A stretch of DNA of 50,317 nt from JAEUSG01 sp964590225 (GCA_964590225.1 CAZPWS010000020.1:1-50317), one strand, 5' to 3'; shown: positions 16,629 to 25,843, counted from the stretch's first letter. Notes: a model not told the origin generated them from the letters alone. Translations and numbers: made by a program.

Positions 16629-18044
16629 TCACACTCTTTGAAAAACTATCTCTCCATTAACAACACGAAAAACTCCGGATGCCGATCTTTTATCCTTAAC
16701 AAAATGCTGACTAACAGGAGACGCAATTTTAACGCCGGGATAAACAGTTCCGCGCACCACAACCGAAGGTACATTGTTCTTAAGCCGCTGCTCTGTAATA
16801 ACCGCATCCTCCTGTTCCAGCGCATCAAGTTTTTGATAATCTTCAAGCAAGAGTTCTCTTTCGCTTTTGGCTTTATCAAGGATTGCCTTATCGTCTGTTT
16901 GAGTTCCTTTTTTAAAACTATTGTAAATTTCCAGCTTCATAAGCCTATCTTTTGTTACCATAGCCTCAATTAAACTGCGAATTTCGGCCTGTCGTCCTCC
17001 AAGAACGGTGTCGAAACCGAAATAGATATCGGTATAAACGCCGCTTTCTGCCCCATACACGCGGGCATTCATCTCACGAAAGACAAAAACCTCTCCTCCA
17101 GCAACTACTCCTCTCCCTCCAACAATTACATCTTCACCGCTCTGCAGTGTAGCAGAAACAGATTCCTCGTGAATGATAATAGTACCGGGCGTTCTTAGTT
17201 TATGTCCGTTGACATATCTGGCTTCTATTCCACAGGCAGCGTATATTGATGCCCCACCTCTGCCTATTATGCCTCCATTTACAGCGAGACTTCCACCACA
17301 CTCAATAACGGCATCTTCAACATCACCTTCAATACGGAGATTCCCTGAAACCTTTACAGTAAAGCCCGATCGTACGCTTCCCTTAATAAGGGCGGATCCA
17401 GTCAATTCAAGATTACCGGTTGAGTAATCAATATCGCCTTTAACCTCATATTCGCGGTAAACATTATAGAAGTTTCCAAATCGTACGATACTTCCATCAC
17501 ATGACGCTACAAGAATATTGGGATTCTCTTTCGAAATTGCGGTGTTTAACCCAACAGGTACTGCCATCGGTCTGTACGCCTTAGGTATAATCGCTTCTCC
17601 TTTTACAGTAACGCCCTGCTTCCCTTTTCGGCCTGGAATTCTACGAATGAGTGGATCACCACAATTTACATTCGTGATGCGGTTAAGATCTCGCAAATCA
17701 ACACTTCCATCCGGAAGTTCTTTGGGGCGAAAGGCGGTAGGCATTGAAACAAGATACTCCAGCGAATCCTCAACCGGCGGTTCTGAATTCTGCCCAACGG
17801 CAACGATTTCACGGAGCGATTCCCCCTCGTTTATTTGCTTATTTGCAAGAGAAAGGAGTGCATCTGTTTTAATGCCGAAGGTAATGCCGGAAGAGGCAAG
17901 AAAAGCCTTTAACTGATCAATAGTGGGGCGTACAGCGTTCTTGGGAAGCGATAGAGATAGTTCCGCCATTAATCCACCGGGCTGAATTGTAAGCTTTAAA
18001 TTGCGTGCCCATTCGGGCTTACCAGAGCTATTTAATTTATCCAT
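16629..18044 (-). CDS. FapA-family (DUF342) polymer-forming protein
   Basis: The 471-residue protein has the FapA layout. The N-terminal domain (about 30-175) ends in a VDLRDLNRITNV / PGRKGKQGVTVKGE segment. A right-handed beta-helix of short strands (GDIDYSTGNLELTGS, GSVRSGFTVKVSGN, GDVEDAVIECGG and so on) comes next, then a C-terminal coiled coil (about 350-420) and a small beta tail. DUF342/FapA proteins are linked to surface polymer control, but no precise job is known. It is followed by the PilZ gene, a pairing that suggests c-di-GMP-linked surface behaviour (inference). Its ATG lies only 12 bases from the restriction gene res. Confidence 0.85.
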   Translation of the reverse strand: MDKLNSSGKPEWARNLKLTIQPGGLMAELSLSLPKNAVRPTIDQLKAFLASSGITFGIKTDALLSLANKQINEGESLREIVAVGQNSEPPVEDSLEYLVSMPTAFRPKELPDGSVDLRDLNRITNVNCGDPLIRRIPGRKGKQGVTVKGEAIIPKAYRPMAVPVGLNTAISKENPNILVASCDGSIVRFGNFYNVYREYEVKGDIDYSTGNLELTGSALIKGSVRSGFTVKVSGNLRIEGDVEDAVIECGGSLAVNGGIIGRGGASIYAACGIEARYVNGHKLRTPGTIIIHEESVSATLQSGEDVIVGGRGVVAGGEVFVFREMNARVYGAESGVYTDIYFGFDTVLGGRQAEIRSLIEAMVTKDRLMKLEIYNSFKKGTQTDDKAILDKAKSERELLLEDYQKLDALEQEDAVITEQRLKNNVPSVVVRGTVYPGVKIASPVSQHFVKDKRSASGVFRVVNGEIVFQRV

Positions 18045-18056
18045 AATAAAAACTGT

Positions 18057-20681
18057 CTAATCTAATTCTCCTACTTTTGTTACTTGCCTGTATCGTACAT
18101 TATCAAATTCATTAAAGTGCGCATAACCGCATTTTATTTTTCGTTTTTCGCTGATTTTTAATTCCTGGCCAGCAGCTTTTGTTTCGGCCACAAAATAAAC
18201 GGTTTTTTCATTCTTTTTTATTAATGCCCAGTCGGGATTATAATTTCCTATGGGTGTTTTTATCTTAAACCAGAAGGGCAGCTTGAAATAAAATTGAATG
18301 TCGTCGCGGTTCTCGCATTCTTTAGCGAAATCGTATTCTACATTGGAATCGAGAGGTACAAGATTGCTGTAAATCGTTTTATCTTGCTTTTGAATCTTAA
18401 AGGTCAGTTCATCCACATGAATTTCATAATCTTCAAATAAACGCATTTCATATTCTTTCGAGCCTAATTTCTCATATTTAATGCCGTCTATCATTAAATC
18501 CGTCAGAACATCTTCAATTGCCGTAATGGCGTTATCAAGAAAAAGCTGGGGGTTAATAAGTATTTCGGCAAGCCGTTCAGATTTCAATAATATTTCGAGA
18601 ATGGTTGACCGGGTGAGTTCCGTTCTTTCCTGAATATAAAGAAGTATGTCAGGAATACTGAAAACTCCGTCCAGAGCCGTTGTATAAGAGGCTTTGGTCT
18701 CCATGACAATACCGGCATCATCAAATTCCAAGGCTGTTTTTGTTGTCTTTATTACAGCCTTTTTTATTGAAGGCATTTGAGAAACTGCTTTAGCTGCTTT
18801 TTTTACCAATTCATCTGTGTCATATTCAACGCTATATACGGTGTGAAATTTGATTTTATCCCATATATCTTTAAATTTCTCGTCAAGTTCAAAGCCTTTT
18901 CTGTATTTTACTGTCGCCCTCTTTTGCTTGTTTTTAATCCTGCCTTTAAATGAGACGCCGCAATCTTCTTCAATTTCGGTTTGAAGTTGTCTTGCGAAAT
19001 CCTCATATGATTCATTTGCGATAACCGTAAGACGGTTAATATTGGTATCCTGAATTCTTAAACCGTCTTGATTTACAGACAGGCGCAAACCTCTGCCTAT
19101 TTCCTGTCGTTTTTTTAATTCCGATTGGGTTTCATTCAATGTACATATCTGGAAAACATTAGGATTATCCCATCCTTCACGAAGTGCAGAATGGCTAAAA
19201 ATAAAACGCAACGGCTCATTCACATCAAGAAGCCGTTCTTTGTCTTTCATAATCAGTTTGAAAGTGTCGTCATCTGCCTGACTATTGCCTTGCGTGTCCT
19301 TCCAGCTTCCTTTTTTGTCCGCAGAAAAGTAACCGTTATGAACATCTTCGGCATCGTAGGGTATTAAACCTTTGTATGCGCTTTTCGTGGAGATATCTTT
19401 GAATATTTCCTCAAACCATTCGGCGAATTTCCCTTTTTGCGGTCGTCCCTCCGCATCATAATCGCGATAATTGGCCACACGGTCGATAAAAAAGAGTGAA
19501 AGGACTTTTATACCTTTATTTTTATAATTCCGTTCCTTTAAGAAATGTTCCTCAACGGTTTTTCTTATTTGTACTTTCATTACTTCATCTGAAAGTCCGC
19601 CCAAAGTATCTCCCGTAAAAATAGTTTCGCCGTTTGATAACTCAATGAGATTGGCTGAAACATCGATACCGTTGAGAATATATCCGGCCTTGTAAATTTC
19701 GCGCTTGTTTGACAAATCAAATAAATCGTCCCCGACCTTGGCTGTAATGGTTTTCCGTTTTACTCCCTCCGTGGTGTTGCAGTCGATTTCTATTTTTGCG
19801 GCAGTACGGGTTTTGGTGGCCGTTACTTTTTTAAGGCAAAGATAGGCTTCGTTAAAGTCATTTTCCGTAACAATGGAATCCACCTCTATTTGCTTTACAA
19901 GGCCAAGGTCATAAGCTTTTACCGGGTCAAGGCTGTAAACCATATTATACCGGTTTGTATGGGTGGCCGAATAACGGAGAGTGCAAAGTGGATTAAGGTT
20001 CTCTATGGCTTTTTTGCGTATCTCCGTTTCCATATTTTGCGGTTCATCTACAATCACGATGGGCCGTGTGGCCTGTATGAATTCAATCGGTTTCTTGCCG
20101 GTTAATTTATCGTTGAATTTATTGATGATATTTTCGTCTTTGGCAAAAGAATCTATGTTGATAACAAGGATTTGAATGTTATTGTTTATGGCAAAACCGC
20201 GTAATCCGGATACGCGCCTGGAATCGTAAACATCGAAATTTACCGGGATTTTGTCATAAAGATTCTGGAAGTGCTCAAAAGTGATTTCAAGATTTTTTAA
20301 GACACCCTCCCGAATGGCAATGGAGGGTACAACTATGACGAATTTCTTAAAGCCGTATTTTTTATTGAGTTCGTAAATTGTGCGGAGATAAACATAGGTT
20401 TTTCCGGTTCCGGTTTCCATTTCAACGGAAAAGTGCATACCGTCCAGGCTTTCGGAAACAGACAATTCGTTTTTTTTCTGGATTTCCCGTACATTTTTAA
20501 AAACCTGTTCCTCGGTTATGAATAATCGGTTTCCGATACCGCCTTCCTGAAAAAGGTAGTTTTCGGAATTGAACGAAAAATCGAAATCGCCCCGATTTAA
20601 AGGCTGACCCTCGAAAATATTTACGATAGATTGGATGGCGTCAATCTGAAATTGTTGATTTGGGTCAAAATGGAGTTTCAA
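18057..20681 (-). CDS. res: Type III restriction endonuclease subunit (Res), DEAD-type helicase-nuclease
   Basis: The 874-residue protein has a superfamily-2 helicase core with Walker A ETGTGKT at 89-95, IVVPSIAIREG as motif Ia, VDEPQNME (212-215 DEPQ) as motif II and QEIGRGLRLSVNQ as motif VI. The C-terminal region holds a PD-(D/E)xK nuclease: NPDW (Asp817) followed by VAETK (Glu833, Lys835). This matches type III Res subunits, which translocate or slide on DNA and cut with Mod; Mod is encoded two genes upstream. The ATG overlaps the stop of the AlbA_2 gene by 4 bases, so it is coupled to that gene and not directly to mod. Confidence 0.92.
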   Translation of the reverse strand: MKLHFDPNQQFQIDAIQSIVNIFEGQPLNRGDFDFSFNSENYLFQEGGIGNRLFITEEQVFKNVREIQKKNELSVSESLDGMHFSVEMETGTGKTYVYLRTIYELNKKYGFKKFVIVVPSIAIREGVLKNLEITFEHFQNLYDKIPVNFDVYDSRRVSGLRGFAINNNIQILVINIDSFAKDENIINKFNDKLTGKKPIEFIQATRPIVIVDEPQNMETEIRKKAIENLNPLCTLRYSATHTNRYNMVYSLDPVKAYDLGLVKQIEVDSIVTENDFNEAYLCLKKVTATKTRTAAKIEIDCNTTEGVKRKTITAKVGDDLFDLSNKREIYKAGYILNGIDVSANLIELSNGETIFTGDTLGGLSDEVMKVQIRKTVEEHFLKERNYKNKGIKVLSLFFIDRVANYRDYDAEGRPQKGKFAEWFEEIFKDISTKSAYKGLIPYDAEDVHNGYFSADKKGSWKDTQGNSQADDDTFKLIMKDKERLLDVNEPLRFIFSHSALREGWDNPNVFQICTLNETQSELKKRQEIGRGLRLSVNQDGLRIQDTNINRLTVIANESYEDFARQLQTEIEEDCGVSFKGRIKNKQKRATVKYRKGFELDEKFKDIWDKIKFHTVYSVEYDTDELVKKAAKAVSQMPSIKKAVIKTTKTALEFDDAGIVMETKASYTTALDGVFSIPDILLYIQERTELTRSTILEILLKSERLAEILINPQLFLDNAITAIEDVLTDLMIDGIKYEKLGSKEYEMRLFEDYEIHVDELTFKIQKQDKTIYSNLVPLDSNVEYDFAKECENRDDIQFYFKLPFWFKIKTPIGNYNPDWALIKKNEKTVYFVAETKAAGQELKISEKRKIKCGYAHFNEFDNVRYRQVTKVGELD

Positions 20682-21832
20682 TCTTTTCCCCGGGGGCGAT
20701 AAATAGTGGCTTTAAAGGAAATAATATCAGCGTTATTTTCCAGTTCGATATCGGGATATAATTTCAAGGCGCGCAGTATTCCGCTGCCTATCCCACGGTA
20801 GGGGATCAAATCAAAGGCAAATGAACACAATGTAGGATTGCGTCTGATGGAAACACCCTTTTTGATTTTATCAATCGTTAAATGATTCGGCAGTTTTCCC
20901 GGACTGATAATTTCGATTCGATTATCAAATATCATAATTCTGATATTGCCGCTTACAAAAAAATCGCGATGCAGAAGAGCGTTAACCAGGAGTTCGTCAA
21001 TAACCGGTATTGGTATTTCCGGGTCGCCGACAGAATTGAAATTTTTACCATTCTGTAATCGCTTAATGTTTCTGGCAATAAATGCCCTGCTTTCTTCAAA
21101 CAATTTTTTCAAGTTACCGTCAATATTCATATTGTCGCGATATGCACTGCCCGCCAAATCGTTGCCGAAAAAAGAGACACAGATAACCTGATTCCCGATA
21201 AAAAGCCGGGGAATATCGTTTTTGCCGAAAAGATAGGCTCCGGCAAGATTGAAAATTCCATCAGAGGCAAGGTTGAGATTTTCAAATGCCCTTGGTAAAT
21301 CGTTTTTGGTTAAAGACTCCTCATATTTTTTTTTATAAAATTCGAAAAAATATTCGCTATTAATATCATCCCAATATCCGCCCTTAACCGGTGTTTCTTC
21401 CGCGAATAATTTTCCGGATTCCTGAAAAGGCCGCCTCATCTCATCATTGGAAATCATTTTTTTGTCAGATCCGGAACGGGTAACGAATCTGCCGTCTTTA
21501 GTCGCATACGGTTTGTTCGCGCCGCAGGAAACTTTAACTATCATTACTTTCTTGTTTTCAAACTCAAAAATTTCCGAGTGTGGATAGACAGGAGGCACAC
21601 AATTTTCTGACGCGGCATTGGAGAGAAGTTGATTTATTCTGTTAATATCGTCCCCTGACAGGCCGCTGACATTAGCTGCGTCATCAACACCGATAATAAT
21701 TTGCCCGCCGAGCGCGTTGGAAAAAGCAATCAGTTCCAGAGCAAGTGCATTGGCATTGGTAACATCTCTCTTGAACTGAACCTGAGTATTCTCTCCGCCA
21801 GAAATTAATAATTCAAATTCCTGCTTGTTCAT
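20678..21832 (-). CDS. Schlafen/AlbA_2-domain ATP-binding protein in the restriction locus
   Basis: The 384-residue protein has an N-terminal AlbA_2 (Schlafen-core-like) domain at about 10-135: ENTQVQFKRD, ELIAFSNALGGQIIIGVDD and KPYATKDGRFVTRSGS. A middle helical part follows. The C-terminal GHKL-type ATP-binding domain has DELLVNALLHRDF (N in the N-box), RIEIISPGKLP, and IRRNP with GIGSGI. Such proteins are often annotated as transcriptional regulators or RNA-binding proteins, and some belong to phage defence systems. Here it lies between mod and res, with a 4-base overlap into res. The ribosome site GGGAGG is strong. Its role (regulator or extra effector) is unknown. Confidence 0.85.
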   Translation of the reverse strand: MNKQEFELLISGGENTQVQFKRDVTNANALALELIAFSNALGGQIIIGVDDAANVSGLSGDDINRINQLLSNAASENCVPPVYPHSEIFEFENKKVMIVKVSCGANKPYATKDGRFVTRSGSDKKMISNDEMRRPFQESGKLFAEETPVKGGYWDDINSEYFFEFYKKKYEESLTKNDLPRAFENLNLASDGIFNLAGAYLFGKNDIPRLFIGNQVICVSFFGNDLAGSAYRDNMNIDGNLKKLFEESRAFIARNIKRLQNGKNFNSVGDPEIPIPVIDELLVNALLHRDFFVSGNIRIMIFDNRIEIISPGKLPNHLTIDKIKKGVSIRRNPTLCSFAFDLIPYRGIGSGILRALKLYPDIELENNADIISFKATIYRPRGKD

Positions 21833-21891
21833 TATAACCTCCCGACTTATAATTATTGCCGCTTAAAGGCCAATCCTTTTCGCATCTTCTG

Positions 21892-21956
21892 TTTGCGTAA
21901 CATTCATTAATCACAAGCACATTGTATTAAGTAAAGCAGCAAATACCTTACGCAAA
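21892..21956. repeat. Inverted repeat in the mod/AlbA_2 gap
   Basis: TTTGCGTAA at 21892-21900 and TTACGCAAA at 21948-21956 are perfect 9-base inverted arms with 47 bases between them. They lie inside the 139-bp gap between mod and the AlbA_2 gene, the largest gap in the island. The arms are too far apart for a terminator and could be operator half-sites (inference). Confidence 0.4.
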
Positions 21957-21971
21957 ATAACTTCCTTGCCA

Positions 21972-23831
21972 TTACACCGCCTTGAATTCAATACCCGCAT
22001 CCTTCATCTGCAATGCGGTATTTGTTTTTAACTGGTCGTTTTTATTGAAAAGCCGGTCAAGCGTGATGACCTTTCGAGGTGACAATTCAATGACCTTTTT
22101 TATGATATTTTTATCGACTTTATCAAGGACAAGGGCGATTTCATTATCATTGACGATAAAACAACTGTCTTTCTCTTCGATTTTTGCAGTAAGGGAAATG
22201 CCGGATTTTAACAAAAGCTCGTATAAAACATCTTCAGTTGCGATATTTTCGTCAAGAGATTCGGTATGTTGTTGCAACTGTTCAACAAGCTGTGCTTCAT
22301 TCTCTATTTTTGACCGCCATATCTTAAAATTGGATTCCCGCAATTTGAAAACCTTAAATCCCAAATCCAATTTACCATTATTCCCGTCCAAATCAAGCTT
22401 TCCTTCGTTTTCGGTCTTAATTTTATTAATAACCCTGCGAATTCGTTCTTTGCCGATTTCGGCAATGCTCTTAAATCCAGCTTTGTAGGCTTCGGAGTTT
22501 TCGTCGCACTTTTCTGGAAGCTGGACGCAGATGAATTTGCGGTTTCCGCCATCTTCTTTGTTGAGTGCAAGGACAGCGTGGGCAGTGGTGCAGGAGCCGG
22601 AAAAAAAGTCGAGGATGATGTCGTTAGAATTTGTATTTGCTACATGAAATGTTTTTTGTATTAATCTAATAGGTTTTGGACCATCAAAATAACCTTTGTC
22701 ATCGAAAAGCTTTTTTAACTCTTGCCTGCCTTCTTGGTTATGGCCAACTTCTTTATGAAACCATAAGGTTGTTGGAACCATTCCTTCTTGTACTTCAGAT
22801 AAAAACCTTTTCAAACGCGGAACATTATCTCCTTCTGTTCCAAACCAAATTCTGTTATCATCAGTAAGTTCTTCAAACTTTTCTTTCGAAACACGCCAAC
22901 AAGCTCCATGTGGAGGTTTTACCACTCTTCCAGAAGGTGTTTTTATTGGATAATCATAATCAGAAGAATATGTTTTTACAGACAAGTCACCTGATGTCCA
23001 ATCACCTCTTGGGTCATCATCTGGATTTTTGTATCTATTATTTGCCTCATCAGTTCTATTTAAACGACCAACATTAAATTCTTGGATGTTTTTACAAAAC
23101 ACAAGCAAGTAATCATGGTTTTCAGACAAATATTTTGAATCATTTTTTGGTGAAAAAGCTCGCTCCCAAACAATACAAGATACAAAATTCTCCTCCCCAA
23201 ACACCTCATTCATCAACAACCTTAAATTATGCACCTCATTATCATCAATAGAAACAAAAATCACTCCGTCATCACGCAATAAATTTCTCGCCAGAAAAAG
23301 CCGCGGATACATCATGGAAAGCCAGTTTGAGTGATAATGGCCGCTGTCCTTGCTGTTTTTCCGGAACAAGCCTTCACGGGTCATATACCCGGATTCGTCC
23401 TTGTCGCCGATGCGGTTTAAGTATTCCTCTTTTGTTTCGGAAAATTTATCCGGATAGATAAAATTATCATTGCCTGTATTGTACGGCGGGTCGATGTAAA
23501 TCATCTTGATTTTACCGAAGTATGACTTCTGGAGGACTTTTAATACTTCAAGATTTTCACCTTCGATAAAAATGTTTTTTGTTGAATCGAAATTGATGGA
23601 TTCTTCCCTACATGGTTCGAGTGTAGCGGTTGTAGGTGATTGAAGAATGCGGAAAGCATCTGATTTTCCTGCCCAATTTAAAACATATCGTTCGTTCTTA
23701 AACTCAATACTTGTACCAAGGGTGGCTTTTAGTTTTTCCCAATCGATTTTATTTTCAGAAAAGACTTCAGGAATAATTTCCTTTAGTCTATTAATTTTTT
23801 CTTCGGCAATATTCAACGATTTTCCATTCAT
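21972..23831 (-). CDS. mod: Type III DNA methyltransferase subunit (Mod)
   Basis: The 619-residue enzyme has the beta-class amino-methyltransferase order: motif IV DPPYNTG at 114-120, followed much later by motif I LDFFSGSCTTAHAVL at about 407-420. The target recognition region lies between them (about 220-390). DPPY predicts N6-adenine methylation. With Res it would form a type III system that recognises an asymmetric site. The ribosome site AGAGGA lies 8 bases before the ATG. No simple-sequence repeat suggesting phase variation is visible in the gene. The AlbA_2 gene follows after 139 bp. Confidence 0.93.
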   Translation of the reverse strand: MNGKSLNIAEEKINRLKEIIPEVFSENKIDWEKLKATLGTSIEFKNERYVLNWAGKSDAFRILQSPTTATLEPCREESINFDSTKNIFIEGENLEVLKVLQKSYFGKIKMIYIDPPYNTGNDNFIYPDKFSETKEEYLNRIGDKDESGYMTREGLFRKNSKDSGHYHSNWLSMMYPRLFLARNLLRDDGVIFVSIDDNEVHNLRLLMNEVFGEENFVSCIVWERAFSPKNDSKYLSENHDYLLVFCKNIQEFNVGRLNRTDEANNRYKNPDDDPRGDWTSGDLSVKTYSSDYDYPIKTPSGRVVKPPHGACWRVSKEKFEELTDDNRIWFGTEGDNVPRLKRFLSEVQEGMVPTTLWFHKEVGHNQEGRQELKKLFDDKGYFDGPKPIRLIQKTFHVANTNSNDIILDFFSGSCTTAHAVLALNKEDGGNRKFICVQLPEKCDENSEAYKAGFKSIAEIGKERIRRVINKIKTENEGKLDLDGNNGKLDLGFKVFKLRESNFKIWRSKIENEAQLVEQLQQHTESLDENIATEDVLYELLLKSGISLTAKIEEKDSCFIVNDNEIALVLDKVDKNIIKKVIELSPRKVITLDRLFNKNDQLKTNTALQMKDAGIEFKAV

Positions 23832-23899
23832 TACTTTTTCCTCTGTTCATACCTTTATCCATACTATTGTAAAATAATACTTATTGTTCAAGTGTGTAG

Positions 23900-25309
23900 A
23901 TGCAAATGTCGATATTATATAGGATTATGCGCCTAATAGCCATTATACTATTCTGCTTCTGTGTGTCGATAAGCGCTAAATTGCGCTATCCCCTATTGCT
24001 TGTTACTCCTTCGGCTGATATACTCCCATCAAAACAGATTGGCCTTACGGTTAACACGAACATTTTCCAGTACTACGATCCAACATCCGAAAGTTACTCG
24101 GCATGGTACAAACCTTCGGTTGAGATTAACAGCGGCCTTTTTAACAGAATACAGCTATCGGCAGGTTACGCGACAGCTCCCACTATTCAGTTAAAGGTTC
24201 AGATTTTTAACGATGGCGCCATACTAAAACAGATGCCCGCATTGGCAGTTGGTGGGAAAGACATCTTAGGATCGAAGGAAGGACACCTTTTTGGGGTGAC
24301 CGATTCAGATACTGCTGCCTCATTAGCTAATTCTTTCTTTCTTGCTGCAAGTAAAAATATCCCAATAATTTCTTCCCGGATTCACATGGGAGCCATGGGT
24401 AACATGTCAATAGAGAGCGAGTTAGTCAACCCATTCTGGGCATTAGAGACCTATATTGGCGGCACGGCTACAATATCGTATGAGGGCTTCCGCCGTTTTG
24501 GTTCTTTCCATCATCTCGTTACTTTTGGCTTTAGATTTGGCGATAATATCAAGTTCGGCTTTGGTTTGACAGAAGTATCTAAAATGTTCCGTCAAAATTC
24601 ACAGACAGGGTTTTTCCTTACCGGCGACAGTACAACAAGCGGCTACGGAACACCTGGAATACATGTTTCAATTTCCTACCATCGTTTTCTCACCGCATCA
24701 AGCTACGAGATTCCTGGTCTTGAGGATGAAGTTGCGAGACTACGACATTCCGTATCGGAATTGGGGCAAAAAAAACAAACCATAGAGAGCAAGATTGCCA
24801 CAGGAGAAAAGCAACTTAAAGAACTGAATGCAACAATAGACGAAAGAAATAAAATAATTGGACAAAGCGGCAAGCTTGACCATAAAATACTCCTTGATGA
24901 AGAGTTTATGGCTTTATCCAGAATAACCGCTAATGAATCGCTTCCTGACCCGGAAATAGTGGCAGCACGCATGAAAAAAATTGTGTCTATGAAAGAACTT
25001 GCCTTACCAAAAATAACCGATATTGTACGAAATCCTAAAAGTACTCCTGCGCTTATTACTATTTGTGTTCAAATGATGGGACAAATTGGCGATAAGCAAT
25101 CGAAACACCAGCTTATTAGGTTACTCGACTACAAAGAGTCGTATATAAAAATCGAATCAATAATTGCACTTGGCAAACTTAGAGATAAGTCTGTAATAAG
25201 CGAAATCGAAAAAACCTTTGCAGATACCGATCCGGCAGTTGTAATGGCCGCAAATGAAGTAGTCGCAAGATTACGGGGCGAAGCGACAGATTCCGTAACA
25301 ACGCCGTAA
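23900..25309 (+). CDS. Predicted outer-membrane beta-barrel protein with coiled coil and HEAT-like repeats
   Basis: The 469-residue protein is not assigned to a named family. An N-terminal signal peptide (hydrophobic core about 11-25, cleavage after ISA) is followed by about 240 residues of alternating polar/aromatic strands, as in outer-membrane barrels. An alpha-helical heptad segment (about 275-325, GLEDEVARLRHSVSELGQ) comes next, then three HEAT/PBS-like helical repeats (about 345-460, LIRLLDYKESYIKIESIIAL and neighbours). The ATG at 23927 is another possible start, with AGGA just upstream. The gene stands alone, divergent from mod. Confidence 0.65.
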   Translation: MQMSILYRIMRLIAIILFCFCVSISAKLRYPLLLVTPSADILPSKQIGLTVNTNIFQYYDPTSESYSAWYKPSVEINSGLFNRIQLSAGYATAPTIQLKVQIFNDGAILKQMPALAVGGKDILGSKEGHLFGVTDSDTAASLANSFFLAASKNIPIISSRIHMGAMGNMSIESELVNPFWALETYIGGTATISYEGFRRFGSFHHLVTFGFRFGDNIKFGFGLTEVSKMFRQNSQTGFFLTGDSTTSGYGTPGIHVSISYHRFLTASSYEIPGLEDEVARLRHSVSELGQKKQTIESKIATGEKQLKELNATIDERNKIIGQSGKLDHKILLDEEFMALSRITANESLPDPEIVAARMKKIVSMKELALPKITDIVRNPKSTPALITICVQMMGQIGDKQSKHQLIRLLDYKESYIKIESIIALGKLRDKSVISEIEKTFADTDPAVVMAANEVVARLRGEATDSVTTP

Positions 25310-25323
25310 TTGATCCAAATCAA
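25310..25323. promoter_or_regulatory. Perfect FNR-type operator upstream of the cupin gene
   Basis: TTGATCCAAATCAA matches the FNR consensus TTGAT-N4-ATCAA at every fixed base. Its centre (25316.5) lies 41.5 bases before the start site predicted from the TATTAT at 25346-25351, the classic class II activator position. No fnr/crp gene is in the window. Confidence 0.65.
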
Positions 25324-25345
25324 TGTTTTAAACCTTCAAAATACC

Positions 25346-25351
25346 TATTAT
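25346..25351 (+). promoter_or_regulatory. Candidate -10 element of the cupin promoter
   Basis: TATTAT differs from TATAAT at one base. Transcription would begin near 25358, about 29 bases before the ATG. The FNR-type box sits where a -35 would be, as in class II activated promoters that lack a good -35. Confidence 0.45.
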
Positions 25352-25386
25352 TGTGGTATGAAGTTATAAACTTATGGAGGTAAAAT

Positions 25387-25743
25387 ATGGTCGAAAAAAC
25401 ACGCAAAGGCACCGACCCGAATCTCGTTGCTAAACCTTTCTCTTACTCTGATCTTGTCTCTTATCAGGATGGCTCTATTGTAAGCCGTACAATAATTGAC
25501 AAAAACGAAGGAACAATAACAGTATTCGCTTTTGCCGAAGGACAGCGATTAAGTACTCATTCCGCCCCCTTTGACGCACTTGTAGAAGTCATTGAAGGTA
25601 CAGGAATAATAACAATAGATGGAGAAGATCACTCTGTTAAAGCTGGCCAGCAGATAATAATGCCGGCGAACAAGCCTCATGGCGTAGCAGCTAACGGGCC
25701 TTTCAAAATGGTCCTAATTATGGTAAGAGCAGCACAGCCATAA
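25387..25743 (+). CDS. Small cupin-domain protein
   Basis: The 118-residue protein is a single cupin barrel. Cupin motif 1 is degenerate (G-x5-HSA, with the second His missing), followed by FDALVEVIEGTG. Motif 2 reads GQQIIMPANKPHGV, keeping P-x-N-x-PH. Small cupins of this LSTHSAPFDALVEVIEG type are common in anaerobes and have no fixed function. A GGAGG ribosome site lies just before the ATG. The perfect FNR-type box upstream suggests induction when oxygen is low or under nitrosative stress (inference). Confidence 0.88.
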   Translation: MVEKTRKGTDPNLVAKPFSYSDLVSYQDGSIVSRTIIDKNEGTITVFAFAEGQRLSTHSAPFDALVEVIEGTGIITIDGEDHSVKAGQQIIMPANKPHGVAANGPFKMVLIMVRAAQP

Positions 25744-25843
25744 ACGAATCGGAAAATTTATAAAATCTATTGATTCCGTTGATTATAACACATTGAATAA
25801 AAAAGAGTTGCAATGACTTTTGGCAAACATTATATTAAACACG

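Noticed and set aside
21833..21971. Possible 14-codon leader peptide on the minus strand in the mod/AlbA_2 gap
   Set aside because: It has no ribosome site and no attenuation-type hairpin follows, so chance is the simplest explanation.
21972..23831. Phase-variable repeat tract in mod
   Set aside because: No tetra- or pentanucleotide tract is visible, only short homopolymers normal for this base composition.
23832..23899. Possible promoter for mod (TTGAAC and TATTAT-like hexamers on the minus strand)
   Set aside because: The hexamers are weak and the spacing does not fit 16-18 bases, so it is not listed as a feature.
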